Shown here: positions 25,924-35,224 of the stretch, piece after piece
Position numbering within the stretch: the first letter of the stretch is position 1
Layout: every line of letters starts with the position of its first letter
Position numbers and translations under genes: made by a program
Notes under the pieces: model-generated
Database searches by the model: none
The model's input: only the letters and a program-made list of their open reading frames with translations
Told to the model about the DNA's origin: nothing
Origin: Variovorax flavidus
Lineage (GTDB): Bacteria > Pseudomonadota > Gammaproteobacteria > Burkholderiales > Burkholderiaceae_C
DNA: 64,000 bases
NCBI RefSeq assembly: GCF_030317145.1
Contig: NZ_JASZYE010000003.1
Span: 434,001-498,000 of the forward strand
Direction of reading: 5' to 3'

Positions 25924-27096
25924 TCAGGGCGCCACGTAGTCCGATACGACTTTCCACTTGCCATCCACGATCTGCGACAGGCGCGACTGCTCGTTGCCGA
26001 GACGCTTGGTCGCGGTGAAGGTCATCTTCGGCGCACCGAACATGTCCGGCTCGAAGGTGCTGCTGTCCATCGCCTTGATGAACGTGTCCGTCGTGAGGTT
26101 CGGCCCGGCCTTGTTCGCGGCCTGGATGAAGCTCTGCACGATCATGTAGCCGTAGACCGAGAACACCGTCGGGTCCTCGTTGAACTTGGTCTTGTACTTG
26201 TTGGCCCAGAAGCGCAGCGGCTGCGATTGCTCGTCCGTGTAGGGGTTCTGCACGGTCATGGTGGCGTAGATGCCGTCCATCGGCTTGCCGCCGAGCTTGT
26301 GGATCAGGTCGGTGTAGGCCGCGCTCGACCCGAGGAAGGTCGGGTTGAAGCCCGTCTTGCGCGCCTCGCCCACGGTCCCGATGGTCTCGCGGATGATGGT
26401 GCCGAGCACCACGAGGTCGCAGTTGGCGGCCTTCATCTTCGCGACTTGCGACGAAAAGTCGGTCGCGCCGCGCTTGAAGGAGGTCTTCTCGGTCAGCTCC
26501 AGGCCCGCGGTCTTCAGGCCGGCTTCGGCGCCGCGCTGCACTTCGAGTCCGAACTCGTCGTCCTGGTAGATGGTGCAGACCTTCTTGGCGCCCTTCTCCT
26601 TGATCATCTTCGGCAGCGCGATCCGGATCTGGTCGTAGTAGGTCGCCGCAAACGAATACTTGAGGCGGTTGAGCGGCTCGTACATCTCGCGCGCCGCCGT
26701 GATCGGGAAGAAGTTGACCACGTTCTTGTCGAACTGCACCGGCATCGCCGCCATGTTCTGCGCGGTGCCGATGTGGCCGGCCATGATGAAGATCTTGTCC
26801 TGGTTGACCAGCTTCTGCGCCGCCAGCACCGCCTTCTTGGGGTCGTAGCCCGAGTCCTCGACGAAGAGCTTGAGCTTGCGGCCGTTGACGCTGCCCTGCT
26901 CGTTGAGTTCGTCCACGCCCAGTTGCATGCCGTTGCGCGCCTGCTTGCCGAAGCCGGCGAGCGGACCGGAGAGATCCTGGATCGTGCCGATCCTGATCTC
27001 GTCCTTGCTGACGCCCTGCTGCTGCGCCCCGGCCAGGCCGGAAACCAGCGCCAGGCCAGAGGCCGCGGCAAGGGGGATGAGTGACTTGATCTTCAT
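25924..27096 (-). CDS. livK: Branched-chain amino acid-type ABC transporter substrate-binding protein
   Basis: A 390-residue periplasmic binding protein of the Leu/Ile/Val family with a signal peptide cleaved near GLAGA-QQ (residue 24). IRIGTIQDLSGPLAGFGKQ is the typical first strand and ligand loop. It is last in the minus-strand liv operon, downstream of an acyl-CoA synthetase gene. In Burkholderiales such operons often import aromatic or fatty carboxylates rather than amino acids, so the symbol denotes family only. Confidence 0.85.
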   Translation of the reverse strand: MKIKSLIPLAAASGLALVSGLAGAQQQGVSKDEIRIGTIQDLSGPLAGFGKQARNGMQLGVDELNEQGSVNGRKLKLFVEDSGYDPKKAVLAAQKLVNQDKIFIMAGHIGTAQNMAAMPVQFDKNVVNFFPITAAREMYEPLNRLKYSFAATYYDQIRIALPKMIKEKGAKKVCTIYQDDEFGLEVQRGAEAGLKTAGLELTEKTSFKRGATDFSSQVAKMKAANCDLVVLGTIIRETIGTVGEARKTGFNPTFLGSSAAYTDLIHKLGGKPMDGIYATMTVQNPYTDEQSQPLRFWANKYKTKFNEDPTVFSVYGYMIVQSFIQAANKAGPNLTTDTFIKAMDSSTFEPDMFGAPKMTFTATKRLGNEQSRLSQIVDGKWKVVSDYVAP

Positions 27097-27127
27097 ATCC
27101 GCTGTCTCCTCTAGGTTGGCAAAAAAA

Positions 27128-29014
27128 TCAGGCGTACATCGCCTCGATGCGCTCCGCGTACTTGGCCTGCACCAGCTTGCGCTTGAGCTTCATCGTGGGC
27201 GTGAGTTCTTCGTCCTCGGCGCTGAGCTGGGTCTCGAGCAGGAAGAACTTCTTGATCTGCTCGACCCGCGCGAACTTGGCATTGACGCGGTCGATCTCGG
27301 CCTGGATCAGGTCCTGCACTTCCTGCGTGCGCGTCAGGCTCTGGTAGTTGCTGAAGGGCACGTCGTGGTCCTGCGCGAATTTCTCGACGTTCTCCTGGTC
27401 GATCATGACGATCACCGTGAGGTAGGGCTTGGCATCGCCGATCACCACCGCGTCCGTGATGTAGGGGCTGAACTTGAGCTCGTTCTCCAGCTCGCTCGGC
27501 GTGATGTTCTTGCCGCCTGCCGTGATGATGATGTCCTTCATCCGGTCGGTAATGCGGAAATACCCGTCCTGGTCGACCGTGCCGACGTCGCCGGTGTGCA
27601 GCCAGCCGTCTGCGTCGATGGTTTCGGCGGTCTTCTCGGGCAGGTTGAGATAGCCCATGAACACGTTGGTGCCGCGCACGAGGATCTCGCCGGTGGCGGG
27701 GTCGATGCGCACTTCGTTGTAGCCCGCGGCCGGCCCGATGGCGCCGGGCTTGATGCGCGTCGCGGGCACGCCGGTAGACGCACCGCACGATTCGGTCATG
27801 CCCCAGACCTCCAGCATCGGCACGCCAAGCGCGAGATACCAGCGCACCAGGTCGGGCGAGATCGGCGCGGCGCCGGTCACGAGGAATCGCGCGCGGTGGA
27901 TGCCGATCAGCTTGCGCACGTTGTCCAGCGCGAGCCAGCGCGCAATGCGGAACTTGAAGCGCAGCATGCCGTCGACCGGCTGGCCGGCGAGCACGCGCTC
28001 GGCGATGGCTGTGCCCACACCGATGCTCCAGCCGTAGGCCGCCTGCTGCAGCGCACTGGCTTCCTTGAGCGCGATCATCACGCCCGAGTAGAACTTTTCC
28101 CACACGCGCGGGACGGCGGTGAAAACGGTGGGCGCGATCTCGCGCACGTTCTCCGGCACGGTCTCGGGGTTCTCGACGAAGTTGAGGATGGAGCCGGTGT
28201 ACATCGCGAAGTACTCGCCGCCCATGCGCTCTGCGATGTGGCACAACGGCAGGAAGCACATGCGCTCGTCGTGCTCGTCCTGCGAGATCAGGGTGTTGTA
28301 GCCGCGCGCGGTGTAGACGAGCCCGCGATGGCTGTGCATCGCGCCCTTGGGCTTGCCGGTGGTGCCGGAGGTGTAGACGAGGATGGCGAGGTCCTCGGGG
28401 CGGCAGGCGGCGACGCGCTGCTCCAGTTCCTGCGGATGGCCCTTCAGGTAGTCGCGCCCCAGTTCGCGCAGGGCATCGAGGCTCATCACGTCGGTCTCGC
28501 GCAGGTCGCGCAGGCCTTCCATGTCGAACACGATGATCTTGCGCAGCAATGGCAGGGCGCCGCGCACTTCGAGCGCCTTGTCGAGCTGCTCGTCGTCCTC
28601 GACGAAGAGCACGGTGGTGCGTGAGTCTTCGCAGAGGTAGTGCACCTGCGATGCGGCATCGGTGGGATAGATGCCGTTGGAGACGCCGCCGCAGCTCAGC
28701 ACGGCCACGTCGCACAGCACCCATTCGATGACGGTGTTCGACAGGATGGAAGCGCATTCGCCGGAGGCAAAGCCGATGGCCATCAGGCCGCCGGCGATTT
28801 CGCGCACGGCATCGGCGGTCTGCTGCCAGGTCCAGCTGCGCCAGATGCCGAGTTCCTTTTGCCGCATCCACACCTTGTCGGCGCGCAGGCGGGCCGCGTT
28901 CCAGAACATGGCGGGAATGGTGTCGCCGGGGACCGCGATGTTCTGCCGGGGCTGGAGGTGTTCCAGGTCCCACAGGCCGGCGGGTGCCTTGGCTCGCATG
29001 GCGTTGTTCTTCAT
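27128..29014 (-). CDS. Long-chain acyl-CoA synthetase (AMP-forming)
   Basis: A 628-residue ANL-superfamily ligase. The P-loop is YTSGTTGKPKGAMHSH, the A5-type motif is VWGMTESCG, the A7 motif is WLHTGDVG, and ITDRMKDIIITAGGKNI contains the hinge Asp/Arg region and A8. It activates a carboxylic acid with ATP and CoA in the cytoplasm. The start codon overlaps the livF stop as ATGA. Its place inside a Liv ABC transporter operon suggests the imported solute is a carboxylic acid activated on entry (inference). Confidence 0.9.
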   Translation of the reverse strand: MKNNAMRAKAPAGLWDLEHLQPRQNIAVPGDTIPAMFWNAARLRADKVWMRQKELGIWRSWTWQQTADAVREIAGGLMAIGFASGECASILSNTVIEWVLCDVAVLSCGGVSNGIYPTDAASQVHYLCEDSRTTVLFVEDDEQLDKALEVRGALPLLRKIIVFDMEGLRDLRETDVMSLDALRELGRDYLKGHPQELEQRVAACRPEDLAILVYTSGTTGKPKGAMHSHRGLVYTARGYNTLISQDEHDERMCFLPLCHIAERMGGEYFAMYTGSILNFVENPETVPENVREIAPTVFTAVPRVWEKFYSGVMIALKEASALQQAAYGWSIGVGTAIAERVLAGQPVDGMLRFKFRIARWLALDNVRKLIGIHRARFLVTGAAPISPDLVRWYLALGVPMLEVWGMTESCGASTGVPATRIKPGAIGPAAGYNEVRIDPATGEILVRGTNVFMGYLNLPEKTAETIDADGWLHTGDVGTVDQDGYFRITDRMKDIIITAGGKNITPSELENELKFSPYITDAVVIGDAKPYLTVIVMIDQENVEKFAQDHDVPFSNYQSLTRTQEVQDLIQAEIDRVNAKFARVEQIKKFFLLETQLSAEDEELTPTMKLKRKLVQAKYAERIEAMYA

Positions 29015-29784
29015 CTCCAGGTCTTCTTTTTCTTCCAGCGCCGCTCGCCGCGCACGCCGTCGTCCTTGAGGCCGAGGTAGAACTCCTTGATGTCCTCTTT
29101 CTCGCGCAGGCGGTCGCAGGTGTCTTCCATGACGATGCGGCCGTTCTCGAGGACATAGCCGTAGTCGGAGGCGTTGAGCGCCATGTTGGCGTTCTGTTCG
29201 ACCAGCAGGATGGTGGTGCCGCGCTCGCGGTTGATGCGCACGACGATCTCGAAGATTTCCTTGGTGAGCTTGGGCGACAAGCCGAGGCTGGGCTCGTCGA
29301 GCAGGATGAGATGCGGCGCGGCCATGATGGCGCGCGAGATGGCGAGCATCTGCTGCTGCCCACCTGAGAGCAGGCCGGCGTCCTGCGTCGCGCGCTCCTT
29401 CAGGATGGGGAAGTAGGTGTAGACCGTTTCGATGTCGCGGGCCACGCCGTCACGGTCCTTGCGGGTGTAGGCGCCCATCAGGAGGTTGTCGCGCACCGAC
29501 AGCAACGGGAACACTTCGCGGCCTTCGGGGACGTGGCTCAGGCCCTGCTGGACGATGTACGCGGGGTCCTTGGCGGTGATGTTCTGGCCCTGGAATTCGA
29601 TGCTGCCTTTTCGGGGGTCGATGATTCCGGAGATCGTCTTCAGGATCGTTGTCTTGCCTGCGCCGTTGGAGCCCAGGACTGTGGCTATTTCTCCTGCGCG
29701 GACCTTGAGGCTGACGCCTCGGATGGCCTTGATGGGGCCGTAGGCGCTTTCTACGTTCAGCAGCTGGAGGACTGTTTCGCTCAT
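29011..29784 (-). CDS. livF: Branched-chain amino acid-type ABC transporter ATPase LivF
   Basis: A 257-residue ABC ATPase. Walker A is GSNGAGKTT, the signature LSGGQQQML, Walker B LILLDEP, and HVPEGREVFP is the LivF-type Q-loop region. The basic C-terminal tail RRWKKKKTW is unusual and overlaps the next gene. It follows a 529-bp non-coding gap after livG that carries two structured repeats. Confidence 0.9.
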   Translation of the reverse strand: MSETVLQLLNVESAYGPIKAIRGVSLKVRAGEIATVLGSNGAGKTTILKTISGIIDPRKGSIEFQGQNITAKDPAYIVQQGLSHVPEGREVFPLLSVRDNLLMGAYTRKDRDGVARDIETVYTYFPILKERATQDAGLLSGGQQQMLAISRAIMAAPHLILLDEPSLGLSPKLTKEIFEIVVRINRERGTTILLVEQNANMALNASDYGYVLENGRIVMEDTCDRLREKEDIKEFYLGLKDDGVRGERRWKKKKTWR

Positions 29785-29816
29785 CGTGCGGCCCTCTTGT
29801 GCGTCGGTTTGGGGGG

Positions 29817-30004
29817 GCGACGACGGGCGGTGTGCCCTGTGCCGGCCGACGTCACCGGCCCTTCGGGCTGCCCTGCGCTGCTCGCGGTACGCGGGGTCCG
29901 CGCAAACTCGCTTCGCTCAAACACGCGCGGCCCTTTTTCCGCGCACCGCTGCGCTGCTCGGCGGTGCCTCAACGGCCGGCACAGGGCACACCGCCCGCCG
30001 TCGC
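29817..30004 (+). repeat. Structured inverted-repeat element, module 1
   Basis: Terminal arms 29817-29848 and 29973-30004 are complementary over 31 of 32 bases. They flank a core (29855-29942) that occurs again in inverse orientation at 30158-30245. Sub-segment 29855-29876 is a perfect 22-base inverted match to 30224-30245, and 29891-29942 matches 30158-30209 over 51 of 52 bases. The module lies in the livG-livF gap, which contains no plausible gene; open frames crossing it are mirror-image translations of the repeats. Confidence 0.85.
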
Positions 30005-30098
30005 AGGGACGCTGCGGTTGAACTGTCCGCGACACGCGGTGTGATGACGCGCAGGTCTTGGGCGTTAGAGGCGCACTCGTCCGTCGCACACGCACGAA

Positions 30099-30282
30099 GC
30101 CCGGCATGCGGTGCGCGCTGGCCGACCCCTCTACGCCGCCGAAGCGCGCAGCTTCAGGCGGAAAAAGGGCCGCGCGTGTTTGAGCGCAGCGAGTTTGCGC
30201 GGACCCCGCCTGAAGCGAGCACTGCAGGGCAGCCCGAAGGGCCGGCGTAGCGGGGTCGGCCAGCGCGCACCGCATGCCGGGC
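30099..30282 (-). repeat. Structured inverted-repeat element, module 2 (inverted copy)
   Basis: This has the same architecture as module 1 but inverted. Arms 30099-30137 and 30244-30282 are complementary over 38 of 39 bases and flank the shared core. The arm sequences differ from those of module 1, yet each pair is self-complementary, as expected if a stem is conserved. The 94 bp between the modules (30005-30098) show no recognisable feature. Confidence 0.85.
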
Positions 30283-30313
30283 GCTCTTCCAACGGACACC
30301 ACAGCAGTAAACA

Positions 30314-31129
30314 CTACGCAGCCCTCCGCAAACTACTCACGTCATCCACGGTCCCCAGATAGGCTTCGATCACCCGCGAATCCGACTGAACCTCACGTGG
30401 AGTCCCCGTAGCCAGCGCCTCCCCCATGTTCATAGCCAACACGCGGTCAGACACCTTGGACACGAGCGACATGTCGTGCTCCACCATCAGCACGGAGATC
30501 CCCAGCTCATGCTGGATGTCCTGGATCCAGAACGCCATGTCCGCCGTCTCCTCCACATTGAGCCCCGACGATGGTTCATCGAGCAGCAGCAGCTTCGGCT
30601 CCGTACACAGCGCACGCGCCAGCTCGACCACCTTTCGCACCCCGTAGGGCAGCCCCGCCACCATCGAGTCGCGGTGATGCTGCAAATCCAGCAAGTCGAT
30701 CACTTGCTCCGCCTTCTCGCGCGCCGCGATCTCCGCGCGGCGCGTCGCCGGGGTGAAGAACACCTCGCTCCAGAAGCCCGTCTTGCGATGCGTGTGCCGG
30801 CCGATCAACAGGTTGTGCAGGACAGTCGCATGCTCGAACAACTCGATGTTCTGAAAAGTTCGGGCGATGCCCAGCGCCGCGATCTCGTGCGGCGCCTGCT
30901 GCGTCAGCGCGATCGGCTTGCCCTCGCCATGCCAGACGATGTCGCCCGTAGTCGGCGTGTAGATCCGGCTGATCAGATTGAACACCGTCGTCTTGCCCGC
31001 ACCGTTCGGCCCGATCAACGTGAAGACTTCGCCACGCCGCACATCGAAGCTCACCTTGTTGACCGCGAGCACGCCGCCGAAGCGCACGCTCAGGTCGCTG
31101 GCCGAGAGAAGAACGTCGCTGGCACTCAT
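30314..31129 (-). CDS. livG: Branched-chain amino acid-type ABC transporter ATPase LivG
   Basis: A 271-residue ABC ATPase from the ATG at 31129, which overlaps the livM stop (ATGA). Walker A is GPNGAGKTT, the Q-loop region [10 protein letters not shown], and Walker [13 protein letters not shown]. The signature is [15 protein letters not shown] rather than LSGGQ, a variation common in Liv[14 protein letters not shown] is the switch-His region. Upstream in-frame residues lack conservation. Confidence 0.9.
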   Translation of the reverse strand: MSASDVLLSASDLSVRFGGVLAVNKVSFDVRRGEVFTLIGPNGAGKTTVFNLISRIYTPTTGDIVWHGEGKPIALTQQAPHEIAALGIARTFQNIELFEHATVLHNLLIGRHTHRKTGFWSEVFFTPATRRAEIAAREKAEQVIDLLDLQHHRDSMVAGLPYGVRKVVELARALCTEPKLLLLDEPSSGLNVEETADMAFWIQDIQHELGISVLMVEHDMSLVSKVSDRVLAMNMGEALATGTPREVQSDSRVIEAYLGTVDDVSSLRRAA

Positions 31130-32202
31130 CTCAGGCGATCCGACTTGGTGAAGGACTTCTGCCGCTTGAACAAGCCCTTGCGATAGAAGGGAAAGAGTTG
31201 AAGCCACGTACGAATCTTGAGCCACCGCCCATACAGCCCCAACGGCTCGAACAGCACGAACGCGATCAGCACCAGCCCATAGACCAGTCCCTGCAAGCCC
31301 GGCGCCTGCCCCACCACCGGCGGCAACCAGTCCTTCCCCAACGCAATCAACTGCGGCATCGCGATCAGGAAAATCGCGCCGAGGAACGCGCCGTGCACCG
31401 AGCCCAGCCCGCCAATCACCACCAGCAGCAGCAGATCAATCGACTGGAGAATGCTGAACTGGTCCGGCGAAATGAAGCTCAGCTTGTGCGCATACAACGC
31501 ACCGCCCAGACCCGCCAGCGCAGCCGAGATCGCGAACGACAGCGTCTTGTAGCGCGCCAGATGAATGCCCATGCTCTGCGCCGAAATCTCCGAATCGCGG
31601 ATGGCGACGAAGGCGCGCCCGGTGGGCGAGCGCAACAGGTTCAGGATCGCGAGCGTGCACAGCACCGCGACCAGCAGGCACACGAGATAGAAGCTCTCGC
31701 TCGACCCCAGGTCCATGCCCAGCAGCTTCGGCGACTTCACATGCAGTCCCGAGTTGCCGCCGGTCACGCTCTCCCACCGCGCGAACACCTCCTCGACGAT
31801 GAAGCCGAAGGCCAGCGTCGCGATGCCCAGGTAGATGCCCTTCACCCGCAAGGCCGGCAACGCGACCACCACCCCCACCGCCGCCGACAGCGCCGCAGCC
31901 GCGACCAGCGCCAGTGGAAACGGCACGCCCAGGTTGCTCAACACCGCCTGTGTGTACGCCCCCGTGCCCAGGAAGGCCGCATGCCCGATCGAGAACTGCC
32001 CCGTGAAGCCGGCGAGCAGCATCAGCCCGAGCCCGACGATCCCGTAGATCAGCACGAAGGTCAGTTGCGCGAGCCAGTACTCCGGCAGCGCCCAAGGCGC
32101 CACGATCAGCGCCGCGCCCAGCAGGCTGTACCAGAAGACATGGCCGCCATGCTTGGCGAGGTCGATGTCCTGCGTGTAGCTGGTCTTGAAGGTGTAGCGC
32201 AT
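31126..32202 (-). CDS. livM: Branched-chain amino acid-type ABC transporter permease LivM
   Basis: A 358-residue inner-membrane permease with about ten hydrophobic segments. The conserved [17 protein letters not shown] loop and [16 protein letters not shown] motif identify LivM. The ATG at 32202 is preceded by GGAAATC; in-frame sequence further upstream lies within a hairpin repeat. It partners LivH. Confidence 0.9.
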   Translation of the reverse strand: MRYTFKTSYTQDIDLAKHGGHVFWYSLLGAALIVAPWALPEYWLAQLTFVLIYGIVGLGLMLLAGFTGQFSIGHAAFLGTGAYTQAVLSNLGVPFPLALVAAAALSAAVGVVVALPALRVKGIYLGIATLAFGFIVEEVFARWESVTGGNSGLHVKSPKLLGMDLGSSESFYLVCLLVAVLCTLAILNLLRSPTGRAFVAIRDSEISAQSMGIHLARYKTLSFAISAALAGLGGALYAHKLSFISPDQFSILQSIDLLLLVVIGGLGSVHGAFLGAIFLIAMPQLIALGKDWLPPVVGQAPGLQGLVYGLVLIAFVLFEPLGLYGRWLKIRTWLQLFPFYRKGLFKRQKSFTKSDRLR

Positions 32203-32263
32203 CTCAGATTTCCACCACGCCGCCCCAAGACTCGCACCCCATGAAACGGGCGCGACCAAAGCC

Positions 32264-32360
32264 CGGGAATACCGCGGAACCGGCTTCGCCGGGCCGCCGG
32301 TATTGCCCCCGGTAGGGGGTAGGCGAAGCGACACGAAGTGCGCGAAGACTGGGGGCGAGC
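32264..32360 (-). repeat. Intergenic hairpin repeat, copy 6
   Basis: Inverted in the window but in sense orientation relative to the minus-strand liv operon, it starts about eight bases after the livH stop codon. It sits inside the operon between livH and livM. The core reads CCGGCTTCGCCGG on the plus strand, with an AATACC/GGTATT-type outer stem. Confidence 0.88.
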
Positions 32361-32367
32361 TTCATCC

Positions 32368-33243
32368 TTAGACTTTCTTGCGCAGCTTCTCGCCGAAGAG
32401 GCCGTTGGGCTTCACCATCAGCATCACGAGCACCACGATGTACGGCGCCGTGTCCTTGAAGCCGTCCGGCAGGTAGAAGCCCGCGAAGGACTCGACGATG
32501 CCGATCACCAGCCCGCCGACGATCGCGCCCGGCAGGCTGCCGAAGCCTCCCACCACCGCCGCCGGAAAAGCCTTGAGCCCGATGAAGCCCATGTTCGCGT
32601 GCACGAAGGTGATCGGCGCCAGCAGCATGCCGGCGATCGCCGCGACCGCCGCCGCCAGCCCCCACACCAGCCCGTTGAGCCGCTTCACCGGAATGCCCAT
32701 GTAGTACGCGGCCAGCTGGTTCTGCGACGAGGCCTGCATCGCGATGCCGAGCTTGCTGTAGCGGAACATCGCGAACAGCAGCCCGCACAGCACTGCGGTC
32801 GCCACGATGATCGCCATCTGCTCCACGTTGACGACCAGTTCGCCGACCTTCCAGATCTGGTCCTTGTAGGGCACCGGCAGCGCGTGCGTCTCGGTGCCGA
32901 TGGCCGGGATCATCGTGATCAGCCCGCGCGCCACGTAGCCGATGCCGATCGTCAGCATCACGATCGAGAACTGCGGCTGCCCGAGGATCGGGCGGATCAC
33001 CACCAGCTCCAGCAAGACGCCGAAGGCGATCATGGCGACCACCGCGAGCAACGCCGCGAGCCAGAAGGGCAGCCCGAACAGCGTCATGGCCGCGAAGGCG
33101 CAGAAGGCACCGAGCATCATGAGTTCGCCCTGGGCGAAGCTCACCGTTTCGGTGGCCTTGTAGATGAGCACGAACCCCAGCGCGATCAGGCCATAGATGC
33201 AGCCTTGCGCAATGCCTGAGAGCAGGAGCTGGAGTATTTGCAA
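32368..33243 (-). CDS. livH: Branched-chain amino acid-type ABC transporter permease LivH
   Basis: A 291-residue permease with about eight transmembrane helices. YGLIALGFVLIYKATETVSF with AQGELMM is the LivH hallmark, and FPAAVVGGFGSLPGAIVGG is the coupling-loop region. It is first in the minus-strand operon livH-livM-livG-livF-acyl-CoA synthetase-livK. The promoter should lie in the 93 bp before it (33244-33336), where no clear element was recognised. Confidence 0.92.
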   Translation of the reverse strand: MQILQLLLSGIAQGCIYGLIALGFVLIYKATETVSFAQGELMMLGAFCAFAAMTLFGLPFWLAALLAVVAMIAFGVLLELVVIRPILGQPQFSIVMLTIGIGYVARGLITMIPAIGTETHALPVPYKDQIWKVGELVVNVEQMAIIVATAVLCGLLFAMFRYSKLGIAMQASSQNQLAAYYMGIPVKRLNGLVWGLAAAVAAIAGMLLAPITFVHANMGFIGLKAFPAAVVGGFGSLPGAIVGGLVIGIVESFAGFYLPDGFKDTAPYIVVLVMLMVKPNGLFGEKLRKKV

Positions 33244-33336
33244 GGGGGTTTCGTTCGGGTTTCGCGGTTTATAGCGGTGAGCACCGCGCGCCGCGCAGAG
33301 GGTTGTCCCGCATCCGTCGTGGCGCGGCCGTGCGCG

Positions 33337-34131
33337 TCATTGGTGCACGGCGAGCCGACGCGAGCCGGCGAGGATGTCGCTGGGCCGCAGGCCGTAGACC
33401 TGGCGGATCGAGTGGCTGAAATGGGTCGAATCCGGATAGCCGGTGTCTAGCGCGATGTCGGTCAGCGTGGCCGTCTGGCGCACGTGGCGCAGCAGGCTTC
33501 GCGCGCGCTTCCAGGCGCGGAAGGCGCGGAACGGCACGCCGGTCTCCTGCTTGAACAGGTGCAGGAAGCGGGAGAAGGACAGCTTCACCGCCGCGGCGCA
33601 TTCCTCGGCCGAGGTGGGCGCGGCCGGGTCGGCGTTGATGCGGTCCACCACGGCGCGGATGCGCGCATCGAGCGGACGCGGTGCGAGCGGCTGGCCGAAG
33701 AAGAGCGTGTCGAAGTCGAAGCCGTCGAAGCTCTCGCGGCCCGAGGCTTCGAGCAGGCGCGCATGCGCATCGCGGACGCGGCGGACGAACTGCGGCGCAT
33801 CGACCGGCCCGCAGTGCTGGAGGAAGTCCGGCAGCAGCGCGGGGTCGACCGATTCCGATTCGACGAGGAGATTGAGGATCAGGCGATGGTCCGTCGCCAC
33901 TTGGTGCGGCACCTGCGGCGGCACGACGAGCAGTTCGCCGCTCTGCCACGCGCTCCCGCCGATACGGATGCGCAGCGGAGCGCCCGTCGGCGACACGTAC
34001 ACGCCGTGGCCGCCAAGGCTGCGTTCAGCCGCCGCGCCGAGAAGCCCTGCATAGAACACGCGTTGCGTCGTGATCCACATGAGACGCTCGCCGTGGCGCC
34101 CGCGCGCCACCACTGCCGGTTGTCTGGTCAC
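33337..34131 (-). CDS. AraC-family transcriptional regulator
   Basis: A 264-residue regulator. The N-terminal cupin-like ligand domain includes VVPPQVPHQVATDHRL. The C-terminal double HTH covers about residues 165-260, with LSFSRFLHLFKQETGVPFRAF and ALDTGYPDSTHFSHSIRQVYG as the two recognition helices. There is no ATG; GTG 34131, or TTG three bases earlier, follows GGAGGAAAGGG. It precedes livH on the same strand, so it could regulate that operon or itself, but the target is not shown. Confidence 0.85.
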   Translation of the reverse strand: MTRQPAVVARGRHGERLMWITTQRVFYAGLLGAAAERSLGGHGVYVSPTGAPLRIRIGGSAWQSGELLVVPPQVPHQVATDHRLILNLLVESESVDPALLPDFLQHCGPVDAPQFVRRVRDAHARLLEASGRESFDGFDFDTLFFGQPLAPRPLDARIRAVVDRINADPAAPTSAEECAAAVKLSFSRFLHLFKQETGVPFRAFRAWKRARSLLRHVRQTATLTDIALDTGYPDSTHFSHSIRQVYGLRPSDILAGSRRLAVHQ

Positions 34132-34250
34132 CAAGATGCCCTTTCCTCCGCTTGGCGACGCTGGGCCTCGGGGCCCGCGTCGTTTCGGAGGATCGTAGCG
34201 GCGCGAACGGAAACGGGGGTGCCGATTGCGCGGGGACTTTCCCTAGGGCT

Positions 34251-35198
34251 CTAGGCGCGTGGCAGCAGCGCGCGCCGCAATTCGCCAGCGCACAGCGCCA
34301 CCGCCGCATTGGCCTCGTCGAGCAAGCGGCCCATGGTGATGAAGCCGTGGATCTGGCGTTCGAAGCAGACGTAGGTTGCGCGGTTGCCTGCCTCGGTCAA
34401 CGCACGCGCGTAGTCGAGTCCCTCGTCGCGCAGCGGGTCGTAGCCGGCGGTCAGCACCAGTGCGGGCGGCAGGCCCGCAAGGTTCTTGTGCAGCAGCGGC
34501 GAGGCGCGCCAGTCGAGATCGTGCGCGGGGTCGGTGATGTAGTGGTCGTGGAAGTACGTGATCGTGTCGCGCGTCAGCACATAGCCCTGCCCGTTCGTCG
34601 TGTGCGACGGGTGCCCGCGGCGCATGTCGGTCGCGGGATAGATCAGGAGCTGGAAGGCGATCGGCAGGTCGCCGGCATCGCGCGCATCGAGGGCGACCAC
34701 GGCCGCGAGGTTCCCGCCCGCGCTGTCGCCGCCGACGGCCAGCCGGCTCGGGTCCACGCCGAGCGATGCCGCTTCCTTGCGCACCCAGCGCGTCGCCGCG
34801 AGCACGTCGTCCACGGCCGCGGGAAAGCGATGCTCCGGGCCCATGCGGTAGTCCACCGCCACCACGGCACAGCCCGACAGGTTGGAAAGTTCACGGCACA
34901 GCGTGTCGTGCGTGTCGAGATCGCCGATGGTCCAGCCGCCGCCGTGGTAGTAGACGAGCACCGGCAGCACCTGCTTCGCATCCGAGCCCAGCGGACGGTA
35001 GAGCCGCATCGGAATGGGGCCGTGCGGCCCCTCGGCGACCAGCTCGCGCACCTCGGCCACTTCACCCGGCTCCGGCTGCGTGAGGGCGCGCCGCTCGCGA
35101 TAGAACTTGCGCGCGTCGGTGTGCGGGAGCGTGTGGGTCGGCGGCACGCCGCGCTCGACGAGGAGATCGATGAAGGCCTTGGCTTGAGGATGCAGCAT
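34251..35198 (-). CDS. Alpha/beta hydrolase, hormone-sensitive lipase family esterase
   Basis: A 315-residue serine hydrolase. The oxyanion motif HGGG is at residues 85-88, and the nucleophile motif GDSAGG (157-162, Ser159) is intact. The acid is expected in the YDPLRDEGLDYA segment and the catalytic His in QIHGF. These are the signatures of the HSL/esterase family IV, acting on short acyl esters in the cytoplasm. The ATG at 35198 follows a GGAG. It stands 26 bases downstream of purT on the same strand. Confidence 0.9.
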   Translation of the reverse strand: MLHPQAKAFIDLLVERGVPPTHTLPHTDARKFYRERRALTQPEPGEVAEVRELVAEGPHGPIPMRLYRPLGSDAKQVLPVLVYYHGGGWTIGDLDTHDTLCRELSNLSGCAVVAVDYRMGPEHRFPAAVDDVLAATRWVRKEAASLGVDPSRLAVGGDSAGGNLAAVVALDARDAGDLPIAFQLLIYPATDMRRGHPSHTTNGQGYVLTRDTITYFHDHYITDPAHDLDWRASPLLHKNLAGLPPALVLTAGYDPLRDEGLDYARALTEAGNRATYVCFERQIHGFITMGRLLDEANAAVALCAGELRRALLPRA

Positions 35199-35224
35199 GG
35201 TCGCTCCGGGTGGGTGGTGATGAA

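Noticed and set aside
29781..30314. Open frames on both strands across the livG-livF gap
   Set aside because: The two strands encode near mirror-image peptides because the DNA is two inverted repeats; no ribosome binding site or family similarity.
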